Counted from the first letter of the stretch, positions 43,201 to 50,035 are shown. The stretch is DNA of 64,000 nucleotides from Devosia yakushimensis (GCF_030159855.1 NZ_BSNG01000001.1:1178001-1242000), one strand, 5' to 3'. Notes: generated from the letters alone by a model not told the origin. Translations and numbers: made by a program.

Positions 43201-45285
43201 AGCCGCGTTCCGGCGCCATACTTCCCGCTGGCGCGGTTCGGCCGCTACTTCGTATCGGTCAAGGATCTCGACGGCACGGTTATCAGCTTTTCGAAGCGGG
43301 AATCCGCCGCCGAAATGCGCCGGCTGGCAGAGCAGATGCGCGCGGCTTATCCGACGGCGAAGGTCGAGGCAGGGTTGCAGGTTGAACGCGGTGGCATGCG
43401 CGATGCCATGGATCCCCGTATCGTGGCCGAGATCGAATCCATCCTTGGAGAAGCCGGCGTTGACGGCGATGTAATGGACATGATCTGGCAGCGGTATCTG
43501 GAGACCATGCCAGACCTGTCGGCGCGCAAGCGCTTTATCCACCGCAAAGGCGTTGCCGGGTTCGACGGTGACGCCCTGCGCACCTTTGCCAGCAACCAGT
43601 TCCATGCCGCGCACCAGCTCGGAAAGCTGAAATATGGGCTAGAGCTGCAGGAGCTGGCCAATCAGGCGGTGGATCAGGCCAAGAAGGCCGACGATCCTGT
43701 GCGAGGCATGATCCTAGCCAATGAGCTCAAGAAGCGGCACGATTGGGTGATGAACCCGACGGGATCCCGCGCGATACAGGCCGTGACGTCGACAATGTTC
43801 GTCTGGTACCTGGCCGCAACGCCGGCGGCGGCGCTGGTCAACCTCAGTCAGACCCCGATGATGGCCATCCCTGTGCTGGGTGCGCGGCTGGGCGGCATTG
43901 GCAAATCCACCGCCGCCATTGCTCGGGCGTCCGCCGACGTGGCGCGGGGCAGGGGATCGGCGCTGCGCACCCGCCTGTCGGCAGACGAGAAGCGGGCGAT
44001 GGAAGCGTTCTACGAAAGTGGAATGATCGACCGGACCCAGGCGCATGACCTGGCCGGCGTAGGCGAGGTTGGTGTCGCCTATTCGCCGCTGCGGCAACGG
44101 ATCATGGCCGTCATTTCGTGGGCCTATCACAATGTTGAGGTTTGGAACCGCGAGATAACCGCGCTGGCGGCCTATCGCCTTGCCCGCGAGGCCGGGCAGC
44201 ACGAGGTGGCGGCCATCGATACGGCCCACGAACTGACCTGGGCGGCGCATTTCGACTATAGCAACAGCAGCCGGGCGCGCGCCATGCAGGGCGACTTTGC
44301 CAAGGTCGCGCTGACCTTCCAAAGTCACCAGGTCAACATGTGGTACCGCCTGTTCCGGGATATTCATCAATCGGTGAAGGGCGAGAGCCCGCAGGCCCGG
44401 AAAGAGGCGCGGTACCAGCTCGCCGGCATTCTGGGCATGATGGCCCTGTTCGGCGGCGTCAACGGCTTCTTCGGCTACAATCTGCTGGTGGCGCTGGCCG
44501 GGCTGGCTTTCGACGATGACGATGATCCCCGCACCTTCAAGGCGGAGCTGGATGGCTATGTCATCGACATGCTTGGGCCAGACCTGGGCGGCATCGTGCT
44601 CAAAGGTGCGCCTGGCCATCTGCTTGGCATCGATCTGACCAGCCGCTTGGGCATGCCCGATTTCTTCGTGCGCGCGCCCGACAATGGCAGCGAGGGCAAG
44701 GATTGGTTTCAGGACCTCATTGTTGGCGCCACCGGCGTGGTGCCGTCGACGTTCCTTAGCGCAATCGACGGCGCTGGGCTTATCTCTGAGGGCAATATTG
44801 CCCGCGGCATCGAGGTAATGGCGCCCAAGGCGATCAAGGACGCCATGCAGGCCTATCGCTATGCCAATGAGGGCGTCGTGTCGCGGAAAGGCGACGTCGT
44901 GGTGGATCGGAGCCAGATCGACGTCTGGGATGTGCTGGCGGAGGCGGTGGGTTTCACGCCGGCGGTGGTGGCGGAAACCTATGAGCGCAATGGGGTGCTC
45001 AAGGACGCCGAGCAGCATGTGCTCGACGAGCGGCGCATGCTGATGAACCGGTTTGCCATGGCTCATGTCCAAGGTGATATCGAGGCCCGTACGGCAGCGA
45101 TCGACGCCATCAGGACATGGAACCGCAAGCCCTATGCCCGCGCGATTCCGATCACCAGTGACAGCCTCGAGCAGTCATTGAAGACCCGGGCCCGAAACGC
45201 CGCCAAGCGCGAGGATGGTGTCATCATCGCAAACAAGGATCTGAACACGATGCTGCGGGAGGCCATGCCGGCACGGATGCACTGA
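37231..45285 (+). CDS. Giant polyvalent PLxRFG-domain internal virion protein
   Basis: This protein has 2684 residues. The N-terminus (residues 1-130) is a virion-type domain (LSQRPVVRNPDGSVSTVSSM). Hydrophobic glycine-rich segments lie near 280-330 and 370-470. Residues 925-1065 resemble the inorganic-pyrophosphatase-like polyvalent domain (GTTGKDKDHIDIFVRPG at 973-989). A domain around 1390-1490 (GVGGKKSINGKGEDIVRMVP) is an LPD-like associated domain. HEAFH at 1612-1616 is a zinc metalloprotease motif. The PLxRFG motif (PLARFG) is at 1999-2004. The C-terminal 500 residues are helical with membrane-like parts. It is probably packaged and ejected into the host with the DNA, carrying protective or host-modifying domains. 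Confidence 0.85.
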   Translation: MPVIRSADFKPSDPFGIYAGRGNPLVPTPPGATGNKTGLLEQGTLDLSQRPVVRNPDGSVSTVSSMSFNEDGHEVLVPTIAPDGRRLSDDEAVALYRQTGQHLGKFSDPQSATAYAENLSLEQAQRFGQAANQQVQQNWQQLEQQDPGRYEVIDESGFDKWRQDWEAKQPGWIEDTARLLGGSLAKGTGALTQGVGAAVTALTNATTTPVINSIFGTEFGQANPLQAPADWLNTLGAKTQEGMSFATKEAIADSTPGGNILEPSTWTLGEKPSLVGYAALALDVFGQMTPVIAASIAAGPAGGAIAGGLQGGGAAQQQAATVIDQMAAEPGLLEKESAFYREQLAAGKTPEEALAATKAAAGQAAFILTAPISGLGGFATAKIIDPATAVLAGRSIVARILGRAGLSAAEEGSQEAAESVATNVGVNAGAGTSVGVADGTFADFLLGALAGAGPGAVAGALSPGGTTAGAGGAQPAVEPADAPPAPASAPTPTSANSAQVAPPKAGPLASALDYGLSKAPPAATLIVNDPALPGVGAGPEHGQTVTLASDQSGIDPSMRRVTMADGGDRVLGARLLQNVAGEPVAPDPQGATAPLTASTTMPGMPSAGSRTMVEAPGMEPFAARIEQYVTSDGASEAVIVDDNGEVLQLPVEYLRPLALTQQMIEEAERAENPPIDRDPVPESPTARQVGPAALAFPDATLASLFDLGRERQQIKRLERATGGSGNAFALRDHGLDRVRELADQLGVLPERVNEIADDYRYRAERAAKRTQSGLPQNMHGLNPDRLKAWQAERANGGIADNGEASPDIDGLKADTSAAPADSAPAVDTPAPIDPAARPDDATWWNGLPLGARKALLASAGVKRSEKSAWEKFSRGIQGRLAPLRIEMEGLDQARANSRALDAAANEAATSPQNELPEPSQAQKEAGNYKLGHHRIGGMDISIENPAGSERRGVDRGGKEWSVTMKSHYGYIRGTTGKDKDHIDIFVRPGTEELAEDAPIFVVDQVNGDGKFDEHKIMAGFSSSEQARRAYLANYSKGWKGLGSISAATLADFKRWIADGDTRKPFAPAEPVASQRRESDDADGAAAKPWNMEKELPLQILRLIRTGNALDPLRAVVDASGSNKELLDVWADTLGQHLTGMGGDRVMMQARPHGLEVTMPSPDGAEVVKKVFKGKELADLIRDALAHETAQRIARPLPIREDPAFEPDRQAMKAFKKGDKVEWTNPGTYRNADGSTREGLDRSGTIVQVHSADLGTFTVLTDGGGESMVPARMLRKPAQSESNLQNVQSEQIVQTFENEGSRAGRMALAKAITSEVNADPVEGNKKARELTTAVRSKRGAPAGRLFSRKAEPVAALDGNELGVDFNGPADMPALRAAALDWYRANLQGQEVVNAESGRTIIFGGVGGKKSINGKGEDIVRMVPALRSIVEGGRFIGEPQVDRRGRPDIKAVHSLEASVSLGGRTVDVVAIIRETPQGEFYYDLRKDNRLGARWSIKPPTEGVTEGQVPHPALEGDAEPDSLNIAIKKASDKQGQASSREGQGGRTVGAVRTELRRRGFGSLIDGLEQAGRLLIVEAVEVDAEPGVQGWTDPDGTITLIADHIAEGDAGSVLLHEAFHSGARPLLGSRNWRTLMLRLAGLYRQFEESNGSARAFFDAARARVQQAEGQGGPLSEPLRVEEFAAYAIEEYAAAPGALRKWIDDLLGEIKAWALQRWGRQIGAVTPSQLRSIAQAALRDAVGTGALPQGAQSRRNSVAGVAAAAGTKLSPKRVGEEIAGKLTDLKPALLAAVPLNYFAELKRPGMVAIDHYLKVKRSMDAYRGKKHSDMDQIAQEWRKYARLGLGGAKWNKDGRTRAAALADLMHETTLAGIDPSRTDRENTDKRGYDGLRARYLGLPPAGQQLYGKVRDVYKATADEMDAILLDNVRKTQEIAFRRAENKYREERERIAQSGLTGLDKSKAEKDAQDVYQNEMNRATWNMKARLTKLRLAFEASRVPAPYFPLARFGRYFVSVKDLDGTVISFSKRESAAEMRRLAEQMRAAYPTAKVEAGLQVERGGMRDAMDPRIVAEIESILGEAGVDGDVMDMIWQRYLETMPDLSARKRFIHRKGVAGFDGDALRTFASNQFHAAHQLGKLKYGLELQELANQAVDQAKKADDPVRGMILANELKKRHDWVMNPTGSRAIQAVTSTMFVWYLAATPAAALVNLSQTPMMAIPVLGARLGGIGKSTAAIARASADVARGRGSALRTRLSADEKRAMEAFYESGMIDRTQAHDLAGVGEVGVAYSPLRQRIMAVISWAYHNVEVWNREITALAAYRLAREAGQHEVAAIDTAHELTWAAHFDYSNSSRARAMQGDFAKVALTFQSHQVNMWYRLFRDIHQSVKGESPQARKEARYQLAGILGMMALFGGVNGFFGYNLLVALAGLAFDDDDDPRTFKAELDGYVIDMLGPDLGGIVLKGAPGHLLGIDLTSRLGMPDFFVRAPDNGSEGKDWFQDLIVGATGVVPSTFLSAIDGAGLISEGNIARGIEVMAPKAIKDAMQAYRYANEGVVSRKGDVVVDRSQIDVWDVLAEAVGFTPAVVAETYERNGVLKDAEQHVLDERRMLMNRFAMAHVQGDIEARTAAIDAIRTWNRKPYARAIPITSDSLEQSLKTRARNAAKREDGVIIANKDLNTMLREAMPARMH

Positions 45286-45288
45286 CCG

Positions 45289-45318
45289 TTGTCAGTGGTG
45301 CCATTTCTAGCCTAGGCT
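45289..45318 (+). promoter_or_regulatory. Proposed promoter of the membrane-protein gene
   Basis: TTGTCA (45289-45294), an 18-base spacer and TAGGCT (45313-45318) precede the GTG at 45348. There is no operator-like AAC-N5-GTT and no leader element here, so this gene may be expressed independently of the late programme. Confidence 0.45.
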
Positions 45319-45347
45319 GCTCGTCATCTGAAGGCTTGGGGGAAGAC

Positions 45348-46034
45348 GTGAACGCCGATATTGCTGCGCGCGTGTGGAAGGACGCCTATGTCGTCGATCG
45401 AGGCCTGCTGGAGTTCCTTGACGGTCGCGTTAGACAAGCGACGGGCGAGGCGAATTGGCGCATCTCTTTTTATGGTGGGGCTGCCATCAGCCGGAGTGAC
45501 CCTATCGCCAAGGTGCTTGAAGAGCCGATATTCGACGTCCATACGATCGAGAGCGTCTCCGTCGATGGTGGCAGCTATCTCAACCCTGCTGGCACAAGGG
45601 TTAGCTTTCGTGTTCGGCGAGGCTTTAGCGTGGGCGGCCTAGATGTTGTAGGGGGTCGGGAGGCGTGCGAAGGCATCGCGAAAGAGGTATCTGATCACAT
45701 GATTGCGCGTCGGCCGTGGTATTGGTGGCTGTACCGCGCATGGACCGAGTTTTTCGTCTTGGCCAGCGCTCTGCCGGTGGCGGTGTGGCTTCCTTCCACC
45801 GTTCTTGGGGCGACTCTACTTCCGGTGGCTGTTTTTGCCGTTTTTTTGTTTCTCCGGTTTTTGCTCTTCAAACGGGTAGAGTTCGCAATTGGTCGGAGCG
45901 AGCGAGGGTGGGCAGCTCGACGCGGAATGCGCAGGTGGCTGGGGGGTACCCTCATCGTCTCCACGCTGGTTCTCGGGGTCATTAGCACGCTATTTGCCAG
46001 TTGGGTTGCGCAGCGTCTCGGATGGCCGCCGTAA
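45348..46034 (+). CDS. Membrane protein of unknown function, possible cargo
   Basis: GTG 45348 is chosen after GGGGGAA (228 residues). The N-terminal 120 residues are soluble and mixed alpha/beta (ADIAARVWKDAYVVDRGLLE, FYGGAAISRS). Membrane helices lie at about 140-160, 165-180 and 205-225 (TLIVSTLVLGVISTLFASWV). It is T-richer than its neighbours in places, and it sits between the giant protein and the lysis genes with its own promoter. This suggests cargo such as an exclusion protein, but the family is not recognised. Confidence 0.55.
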   Translation: MNADIAARVWKDAYVVDRGLLEFLDGRVRQATGEANWRISFYGGAAISRSDPIAKVLEEPIFDVHTIESVSVDGGSYLNPAGTRVSFRVRRGFSVGGLDVVGGREACEGIAKEVSDHMIARRPWYWWLYRAWTEFFVLASALPVAVWLPSTVLGATLLPVAVFAVFLFLRFLLFKRVEFAIGRSERGWAARRGMRRWLGGTLIVSTLVLGVISTLFASWVAQRLGWPP

Positions 46035-46070
46035 GCAACCGGACCACTTCCCTGCATCGTTCAATCGGGG

Positions 46071-46125
46071 TATGAATGCCGCAAGCGCATGACGTGCTGT
46101 TCCTTTGCACAGGACGTCGCGCATG
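46071..46125 (+). promoter_or_regulatory. -10 box and late leader element E (endolysin gene)
   Basis: TATGAA (46071-46076) precedes GCGCATGACGTGC (46085-46097). GACGT and TCCT in the leader can pair with AGGA and CGTC/ACGTC at 46111-46118, just before the ATG at 46123. The ribosome site AGGA is in the stem. The pairing is less regular than in elements B and C. Confidence 0.6.
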
Positions 46126-47202
46126 CTCCCCATTTCCGTAATCCGCCAGATCGACGAGGCCGCCAAAGAGCATGGCTTGCCACCGGCACATCTTGCCGCG
46201 GTGGTCGACGTCGAGTCGAACGGCATCGTGTTCGCCACGGTCGGCAACGAGCAACTGCCAGTTATCCTCTTCGAACCGCATATCTTTTACCGGCGGCTGA
46301 GCGGTGCAAAGCGGGACCGCGCCGTTGCTCTGGGCCTGGCCTCTGCCAAATGGAACAAGGCGCTCTACCCCAAGGGCCAGGCGGCACGGTGGCGGCAGCT
46401 GCAAAATGCCAGCCTGATCGATCCCGTCGCGGCGCTCGAATCGGCCTCGTATGGCGTGGGCCAGGTGATGGGGTATCATTGGAAGGCTCTCGGCTTTGCC
46501 AGTGTCACCGAGTTCGTCGAGACGGTGAAGTCGGGTCTTCTTGGCCAGATCGACGTTATGGTCCGCTATATCGTGGTCAACCAGTTGGACGACGAGCTGC
46601 GCGATGGTCGTTGGGCCGGCTTCGCCCGGGGCTACAATGGCGCCGAGTACAAGGCCAACCGCTACGACACCAAGCTCGCCGCCGCGGCCGCCCTCTATGG
46701 CGGTGAAGCGCCGGCGCCGACACCGAAAGGGATGCTGCGGCTGGGCAGCAAGGGAGCTCGCGTCCGCGAGTTGCAGGCCCTGCTGATCCGGGCGGGCTCC
46801 GCGCTGGAGATCGATGGCGACTTCGGACCGGCAACCCGTGATGCGCTGGTTGCCTTTCAGAAGCTGGCCGGGATTAGGCCCGACGGTGTCTATGGTCCCG
46901 AGACAGAAGGTGCGCTGGGTGAATATCGCCAAGGCGCTGGTGAGCGGCCCGGTGAGCAGCCCATTGCCGACGTGAAGGGCGTGCGCGAAGGCGCCGGCGG
47001 TATCGTGGCCGGCTTCGGCGTGGAGACAGCGACCGCCTATGTCGACAAGGCAACCGAGCAGCTGCAGCAAATCCCCGTGGTGAGCCCGATCATTGACTAT
47101 GCGCTGGCCGGGCTCTCGCTCGTTGCTGCCGGTCTGGCGGTGGCGGGTGTGCTCTGGGCGGTCAAGAGCTGGCTCGATTCCCGTAAGACGGTGGAGGCCT
47201 AG
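46123..47202 (+). CDS. Endolysin: N-acetylmuramidase with PG-binding domain and TM end
   Basis: This 359-residue protein starts at ATG 46123. Residues 1-190 match the N-acetylmuramidase (DUF3380) domain: LAAVVDVESNGIVFATVG with the catalytic-type glutamate, ILFEPHIFYRRL, SASYGVGQVMGYHW and FARGYNGAEYKANRYDTKLA. Residues 205-265 form a peptidoglycan-binding 1 domain (LGSKGARVRELQALLIRAGS, DGDFGPATRDALVAFQKLAG). The C-terminus has a membrane helix at about 325-347. A C-terminal anchor is unusual for an endolysin and may control release. Confidence 0.85.
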   Translation: MLPISVIRQIDEAAKEHGLPPAHLAAVVDVESNGIVFATVGNEQLPVILFEPHIFYRRLSGAKRDRAVALGLASAKWNKALYPKGQAARWRQLQNASLIDPVAALESASYGVGQVMGYHWKALGFASVTEFVETVKSGLLGQIDVMVRYIVVNQLDDELRDGRWAGFARGYNGAEYKANRYDTKLAAAAALYGGEAPAPTPKGMLRLGSKGARVRELQALLIRAGSALEIDGDFGPATRDALVAFQKLAGIRPDGVYGPETEGALGEYRQGAGERPGEQPIADVKGVREGAGGIVAGFGVETATAYVDKATEQLQQIPVVSPIIDYALAGLSLVAAGLAVAGVLWAVKSWLDSRKTVEA

Positions 47203-47204
47203 CC

Positions 47205-47705
47205 ATGTTCGCTGCGGCCGGGGCCTGGCTGGTGAGTGTCATCCTTTCCCGGGTGAGTGGCGACTTCATCTCGCGCGTCATGGGAATGCTGGGGCGCAGC
47301 GCCGATGGTGCCGTTCGGCTAGAGGAAATCCGCGCCGGCAGCGCGGCCGCGCTGGCCAGGGAGGATACGCAACGCATCCTCGCCGTCATCGCCGCGCAGA
47401 ACGGGCGGCAGGCCGGGAAGATGAATTGGCCGATCTTCTGGATAATCATCCTCGTGATGCTGGGCGCCCCCGCGCTGAGCATCTGGAGCGTCACCCTCTA
47501 CAATATCCTCTGGTGGGAAAATGGCCTCTGGCCGCAGGTGGCGCGCGATGGGTCGGGCCGCCTGGTTGGCTGGCTGATCGCCGATTATCCGCCATCCATA
47601 AAGCCCTGGGTGCAGATGTCCATCGAATGGCTCTACGACCCCATGGGCGCACCAACGGGCATCGGTGCTGCGCTGATTGCCGGGAAACTAACCAGTAAAC
47701 GGTAG
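47205..47705 (+). CDS. Holin-like membrane protein
   Basis: This 166-residue protein follows the endolysin by 2 bases. A hydrophobic/amphipathic start (AAAGAWLVSVILSRVSGDFI) is followed by a charged helix and a membrane helix at about 74-98 (WPIFWIIILVMLGAPALSIW). The C-terminus is amphipathic with tryptophans. Location and topology suggest a holin or holin partner, although similar proteins in alphaproteobacterial phages are poorly characterised. Confidence 0.6.
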   Translation: MFAAAGAWLVSVILSRVSGDFISRVMGMLGRSADGAVRLEEIRAGSAAALAREDTQRILAVIAAQNGRQAGKMNWPIFWIIILVMLGAPALSIWSVTLYNILWWENGLWPQVARDGSGRLVGWLIADYPPSIKPWVQMSIEWLYDPMGAPTGIGAALIAGKLTSKR

Positions 47706-47722
47706 CAAAAGGGCGTCACACC

Positions 47723-48100
47723 ATGAGCAGCCAAGAGGCAATTCGAATGGACTTGAGTATTTGGGCGGCCAAGTTCTTCGGCTCTGTGGTCGGGGTGCTG
47801 ATTTCCATGGTGATGGTGGCGCCGAAAAACACCCGCAACGGCGCCTATCGCATCCTGCTGGCACCCATTGCGGGGGTGATCTTCGCACCGGCGGCCCAGA
47901 GCGTGCTGTGGTTTCTGCAAGGATCCACGATAGAGCACCACATGGCAGCGTCCTGTTTCACGGGCTTTTCCTGCTGGTTCATCCTCGAATTCACGGCGCG
48001 GATGCTGTCGAGCGAGGAATGGCTGCGCCGCCTGCTCGAGGAAGTGTTGCGGCTGCGCGGTGACAAGGGCGGTGGCGATGGCCCGGCGACGGGCAAGTAA
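47723..48100 (+). CDS. Second holin-like membrane protein
   Basis: This 125-residue protein has hydrophobic segments at about 13-32 (IWAAKFFGSVVGVLISMVMV), 42-62 and 73-90 (ASCFTGFSCWFILEFTARML), with a charged, glycine-rich tail. It follows the other holin candidate, so the pair may form a holin/antiholin set. It overlaps the next small gene by 23 bases. Confidence 0.6.
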   Translation: MSSQEAIRMDLSIWAAKFFGSVVGVLISMVMVAPKNTRNGAYRILLAPIAGVIFAPAAQSVLWFLQGSTIEHHMAASCFTGFSCWFILEFTARMLSSEEWLRRLLEEVLRLRGDKGGGDGPATGK

Positions 48101-48269
48101 GCCAGTAGCTCTCTCGGACCTCACAGCGCTCATGTCCAAGGTCGGCCGGCGTCATCCGGAGCTTGTGCAGAGCCGCAATGTGGCGCTGTTCATCGAGCTC
48201 CTTATCGACGAGGCTAGGCAGGAGCATGGCGATCTGGCTAAGTCGATGACGTTGGCGACCGAGGACTAG
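48078..48269 (+). CDS. Small basic protein at the end of the lysis cassette
   Basis: This 63-residue protein starts at ATG 48078, overlapping the holin-like gene. It is helical with a basic start (MARRRASKPVALSDLTALMS) and an acidic end. It is unrecognised and is the last rightward gene before the convergent glycosyltransferase, sharing 4 bases with its 3' end. Confidence 0.5.
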   Translation: MARRRASKPVALSDLTALMSKVGRRHPELVQSRNVALFIELLIDEARQEHGDLAKSMTLATED

Positions 48270-49141
48270 GCCAGGCCGAAGGCTCGTTTGGTTGCTCTGA
48301 CCACGCGATAGCGCCAATAGCGATAAAACAGCTTGTTTGTCATCGTGTGGCGGTAGGTCCGGGCATAGGCAACGTTTGGCTTGAGCGCCCAAGGCTTGAT
48401 TGAGCCGGAATAGTGGACGATCAGAGGGTTGAACGCTTCGTGGGACGTCTCAGGATTTTGCAGGTTCCAGCGCGAATCCAGCTCAAAGATATCGTCGGCA
48501 AAAACGATGTTGATGATATCCTGGTCGTAATAGAGCCGCCCGATTTGATCGGCTGGGACCCGATCGAGCAGGACGCCAACGATGTCGACTTGGCGGTACC
48601 GTGCCAGGTCGATCAGCATCACGCCTGCATTGAAGTAGGGCCTCGCCATGCTGATGGCCTTGAATTCTCGTAGATCACGGCCGCCCGCCTGCTTGAAGCG
48701 TTCCGGCTGTTGGACCGCCGCGATGGTACGGCCCGCCATGTCCATTTCCGCGAGGTGCTCAATGGGGGTGCGTACGATCACGTCGCAGTCCAGATAGATC
48801 ACCCGCTCGGCGTCCGCTGGCAGCAGATGCTGGATGAAGAGGCGCGCATAAACGATGTTGTGCAGGCGCCGCGTTTTCACGGCCGGGAGCCGCGATATTC
48901 GTTCACCGAGCAGGTCAGTACCTTCCAGCGGATGGTAGACCAGCGTGGCCCCGAACTCCTCGGAAATGGCGTCGAGGTCTTTCCGGTGTGCCGGCGTCAA
49001 CCCCAGATTCAGCAAGTGGAAGACGAGATCGGCCTTGCGATCGGTCGCGACACAGACGCTGCGCATGGTGGCATATGCCGGCGCCCAGAAAGCGTCGTCG
49101 AACGTCAATGCCACATGAATGGCATCACCAGTATTTTTCAT
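48266..49141 (-). CDS. Family 8 glycosyltransferase (LPS-modifying type), moron
   Basis: This 291-residue protein starts at ATG 49141. GT8 features are IHVALTFDDAFWAPAYATMR, VIYLDCDVIVR with the DxD motif (residues 118-120), YFNAGVMLIDL, a YYDQDIINIVF segment and VHYSGSIKPW near residue 250. This matches LPS galactosyl/glucosyl transferases. It would add a sugar to host surface polysaccharide, which commonly alters phage receptors and serotype. It is transcribed against the late genes from the divergent region at 49142-49288 and is therefore likely expressed in the lysogen. Confidence 0.85.
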   Translation of the reverse strand: MKNTGDAIHVALTFDDAFWAPAYATMRSVCVATDRKADLVFHLLNLGLTPAHRKDLDAISEEFGATLVYHPLEGTDLLGERISRLPAVKTRRLHNIVYARLFIQHLLPADAERVIYLDCDVIVRTPIEHLAEMDMAGRTIAAVQQPERFKQAGGRDLREFKAISMARPYFNAGVMLIDLARYRQVDIVGVLLDRVPADQIGRLYYDQDIINIVFADDIFELDSRWNLQNPETSHEAFNPLIVHYSGSIKPWALKPNVAYARTYRHTMTNKLFYRYWRYRVVRATKRAFGLA

Positions 49142-49288
49142 GGAGCCCCCCGGCTTATTGTTTTGGCTAGTACCAGACCAAGTATGGTTCCGTCCAGAGC
49201 ATGCGAATTCTCTCCTGCGGCCCGGCGAATGTGATTTGTTCTTTTTTTGTTCCTGCCATAAGACTCGCCGCCTCAATTTGGAGGTGGC
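49142..49288. promoter_or_regulatory. Divergent control region with start-codon-abutting hairpin
   Basis: There is no coding here. Leftward, TACTAG (minus strand, about 49169-49174) is a possible -10 for the glycosyltransferase. Rightward, GCCGCCTC (49267-49274) pairs with GAGGTGGC (49281-49288) as an 8-base stem with one G-U pair. It covers the ribosome site GGAGG and ends directly before the ATG at 49289. The middle is T-rich (a run of T at about 49242-49248). Confidence 0.5.
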
Positions 49289-49819
49289 ATGGAAGGCGCA
49301 CCCAAAACCCTAGAAGATGTGCGAAACGGCGGGCATGAGCTGATCGCCGTCTGCCGCGATGTGCGCTGTCGCTATCAACGTACGGTCGACTTGCGCCGGG
49401 TAATGCTTCATGCCGGCGGCTGGACCCAGCTTTTGCCCGAACGTGGGCAGTTGCATTTTTCGGACCGCCTGCGGTGCCCGTTCTGCAAGCAAAGGGGCAT
49501 GTTCCTGTGGCTGGAGCCGCGAATTCCACCACCCGCAGCAGCAACTTCGGAGCCGAACTTTCGGGTGCTCGACTGGGGACGATCCTATCCGTTCAACACG
49601 TTCATCATGATCGCCACGGCGCAGAGCCTGATGGTGGCCAGGGCCGCCTATGTCGCTGCGGTGCTGGTCCGTCCGAACAATGCCATTACGCTGCAACAGG
49701 GTGCCTTCCTTATCGCGGACAGCAAGAGAGACGGTGTTCCGGAGTTCATGAAAGCTGAGGATTTTCAAAAGATGCGCGACGCGGAAGGGGAGCTGAATGG
49801 GATGCCTCCAAGCCGATGA
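49289..49819 (+). CDS. Hypothetical zinc-ribbon-like protein, possible cargo
   Basis: This 176-residue protein has CRDVRCRYQRTVDLRRVM and later RLRCPFCKQRGMFLWLEP. The two cysteine pairs about 35 residues apart form a zinc-ribbon pattern seen in uncharacterised alphaproteobacterial proteins. The rest is mixed. Its ribosome site is in a hairpin next to the ATG. It is divergent from the glycosyltransferase and faces the end of the second early operon, so it is probably accessory. Confidence 0.55.
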   Translation: MEGAPKTLEDVRNGGHELIAVCRDVRCRYQRTVDLRRVMLHAGGWTQLLPERGQLHFSDRLRCPFCKQRGMFLWLEPRIPPPAAATSEPNFRVLDWGRSYPFNTFIMIATAQSLMVARAAYVAAVLVRPNNAITLQQGAFLIADSKRDGVPEFMKAEDFQKMRDAEGELNGMPPSR

Positions 49820-49830
49820 TGGGCTGGTTT

Positions 49831-50031
49831 TCATTCTTTGGCTTTGCCGGGGACGTCGTCTTCGCGCAGGCCATCCAGCACCAGGCGCAAATCATCGACG
49901 GCCCGGATGGTCTCGCGCGAGATTATCCCGCCATTGCCACCCTGGCCGTTCGTTCCGCACTCGTCGTAAGTCACCCGCGCGATGACGGCGCGGGCCTGCT
50001 TTTTGAGATGGTCGATAGTGTAGGGCGCCAT
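49831..50031 (-). CDS. Hypothetical small phage protein, last of operon
   Basis: This 66-residue protein is basic at the start (MAPYTIDHLKKQARAVIARV) and acidic at the end. It is unrecognised. It is the promoter-distal gene of the second leftward operon. Confidence 0.5.
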   Translation of the reverse strand: MAPYTIDHLKKQARAVIARVTYDECGTNGQGGNGGIISRETIRAVDDLRLVLDGLREDDVPGKAKE

Positions 50032-50035
50032 GGCG

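Noticed and set aside
43714..45072. Long minus-strand frames inside the giant gene (for example 38752-40524 and 43714-45072)
   Set aside because: They are antisense to a continuous 2684-residue protein with recognisable domains.
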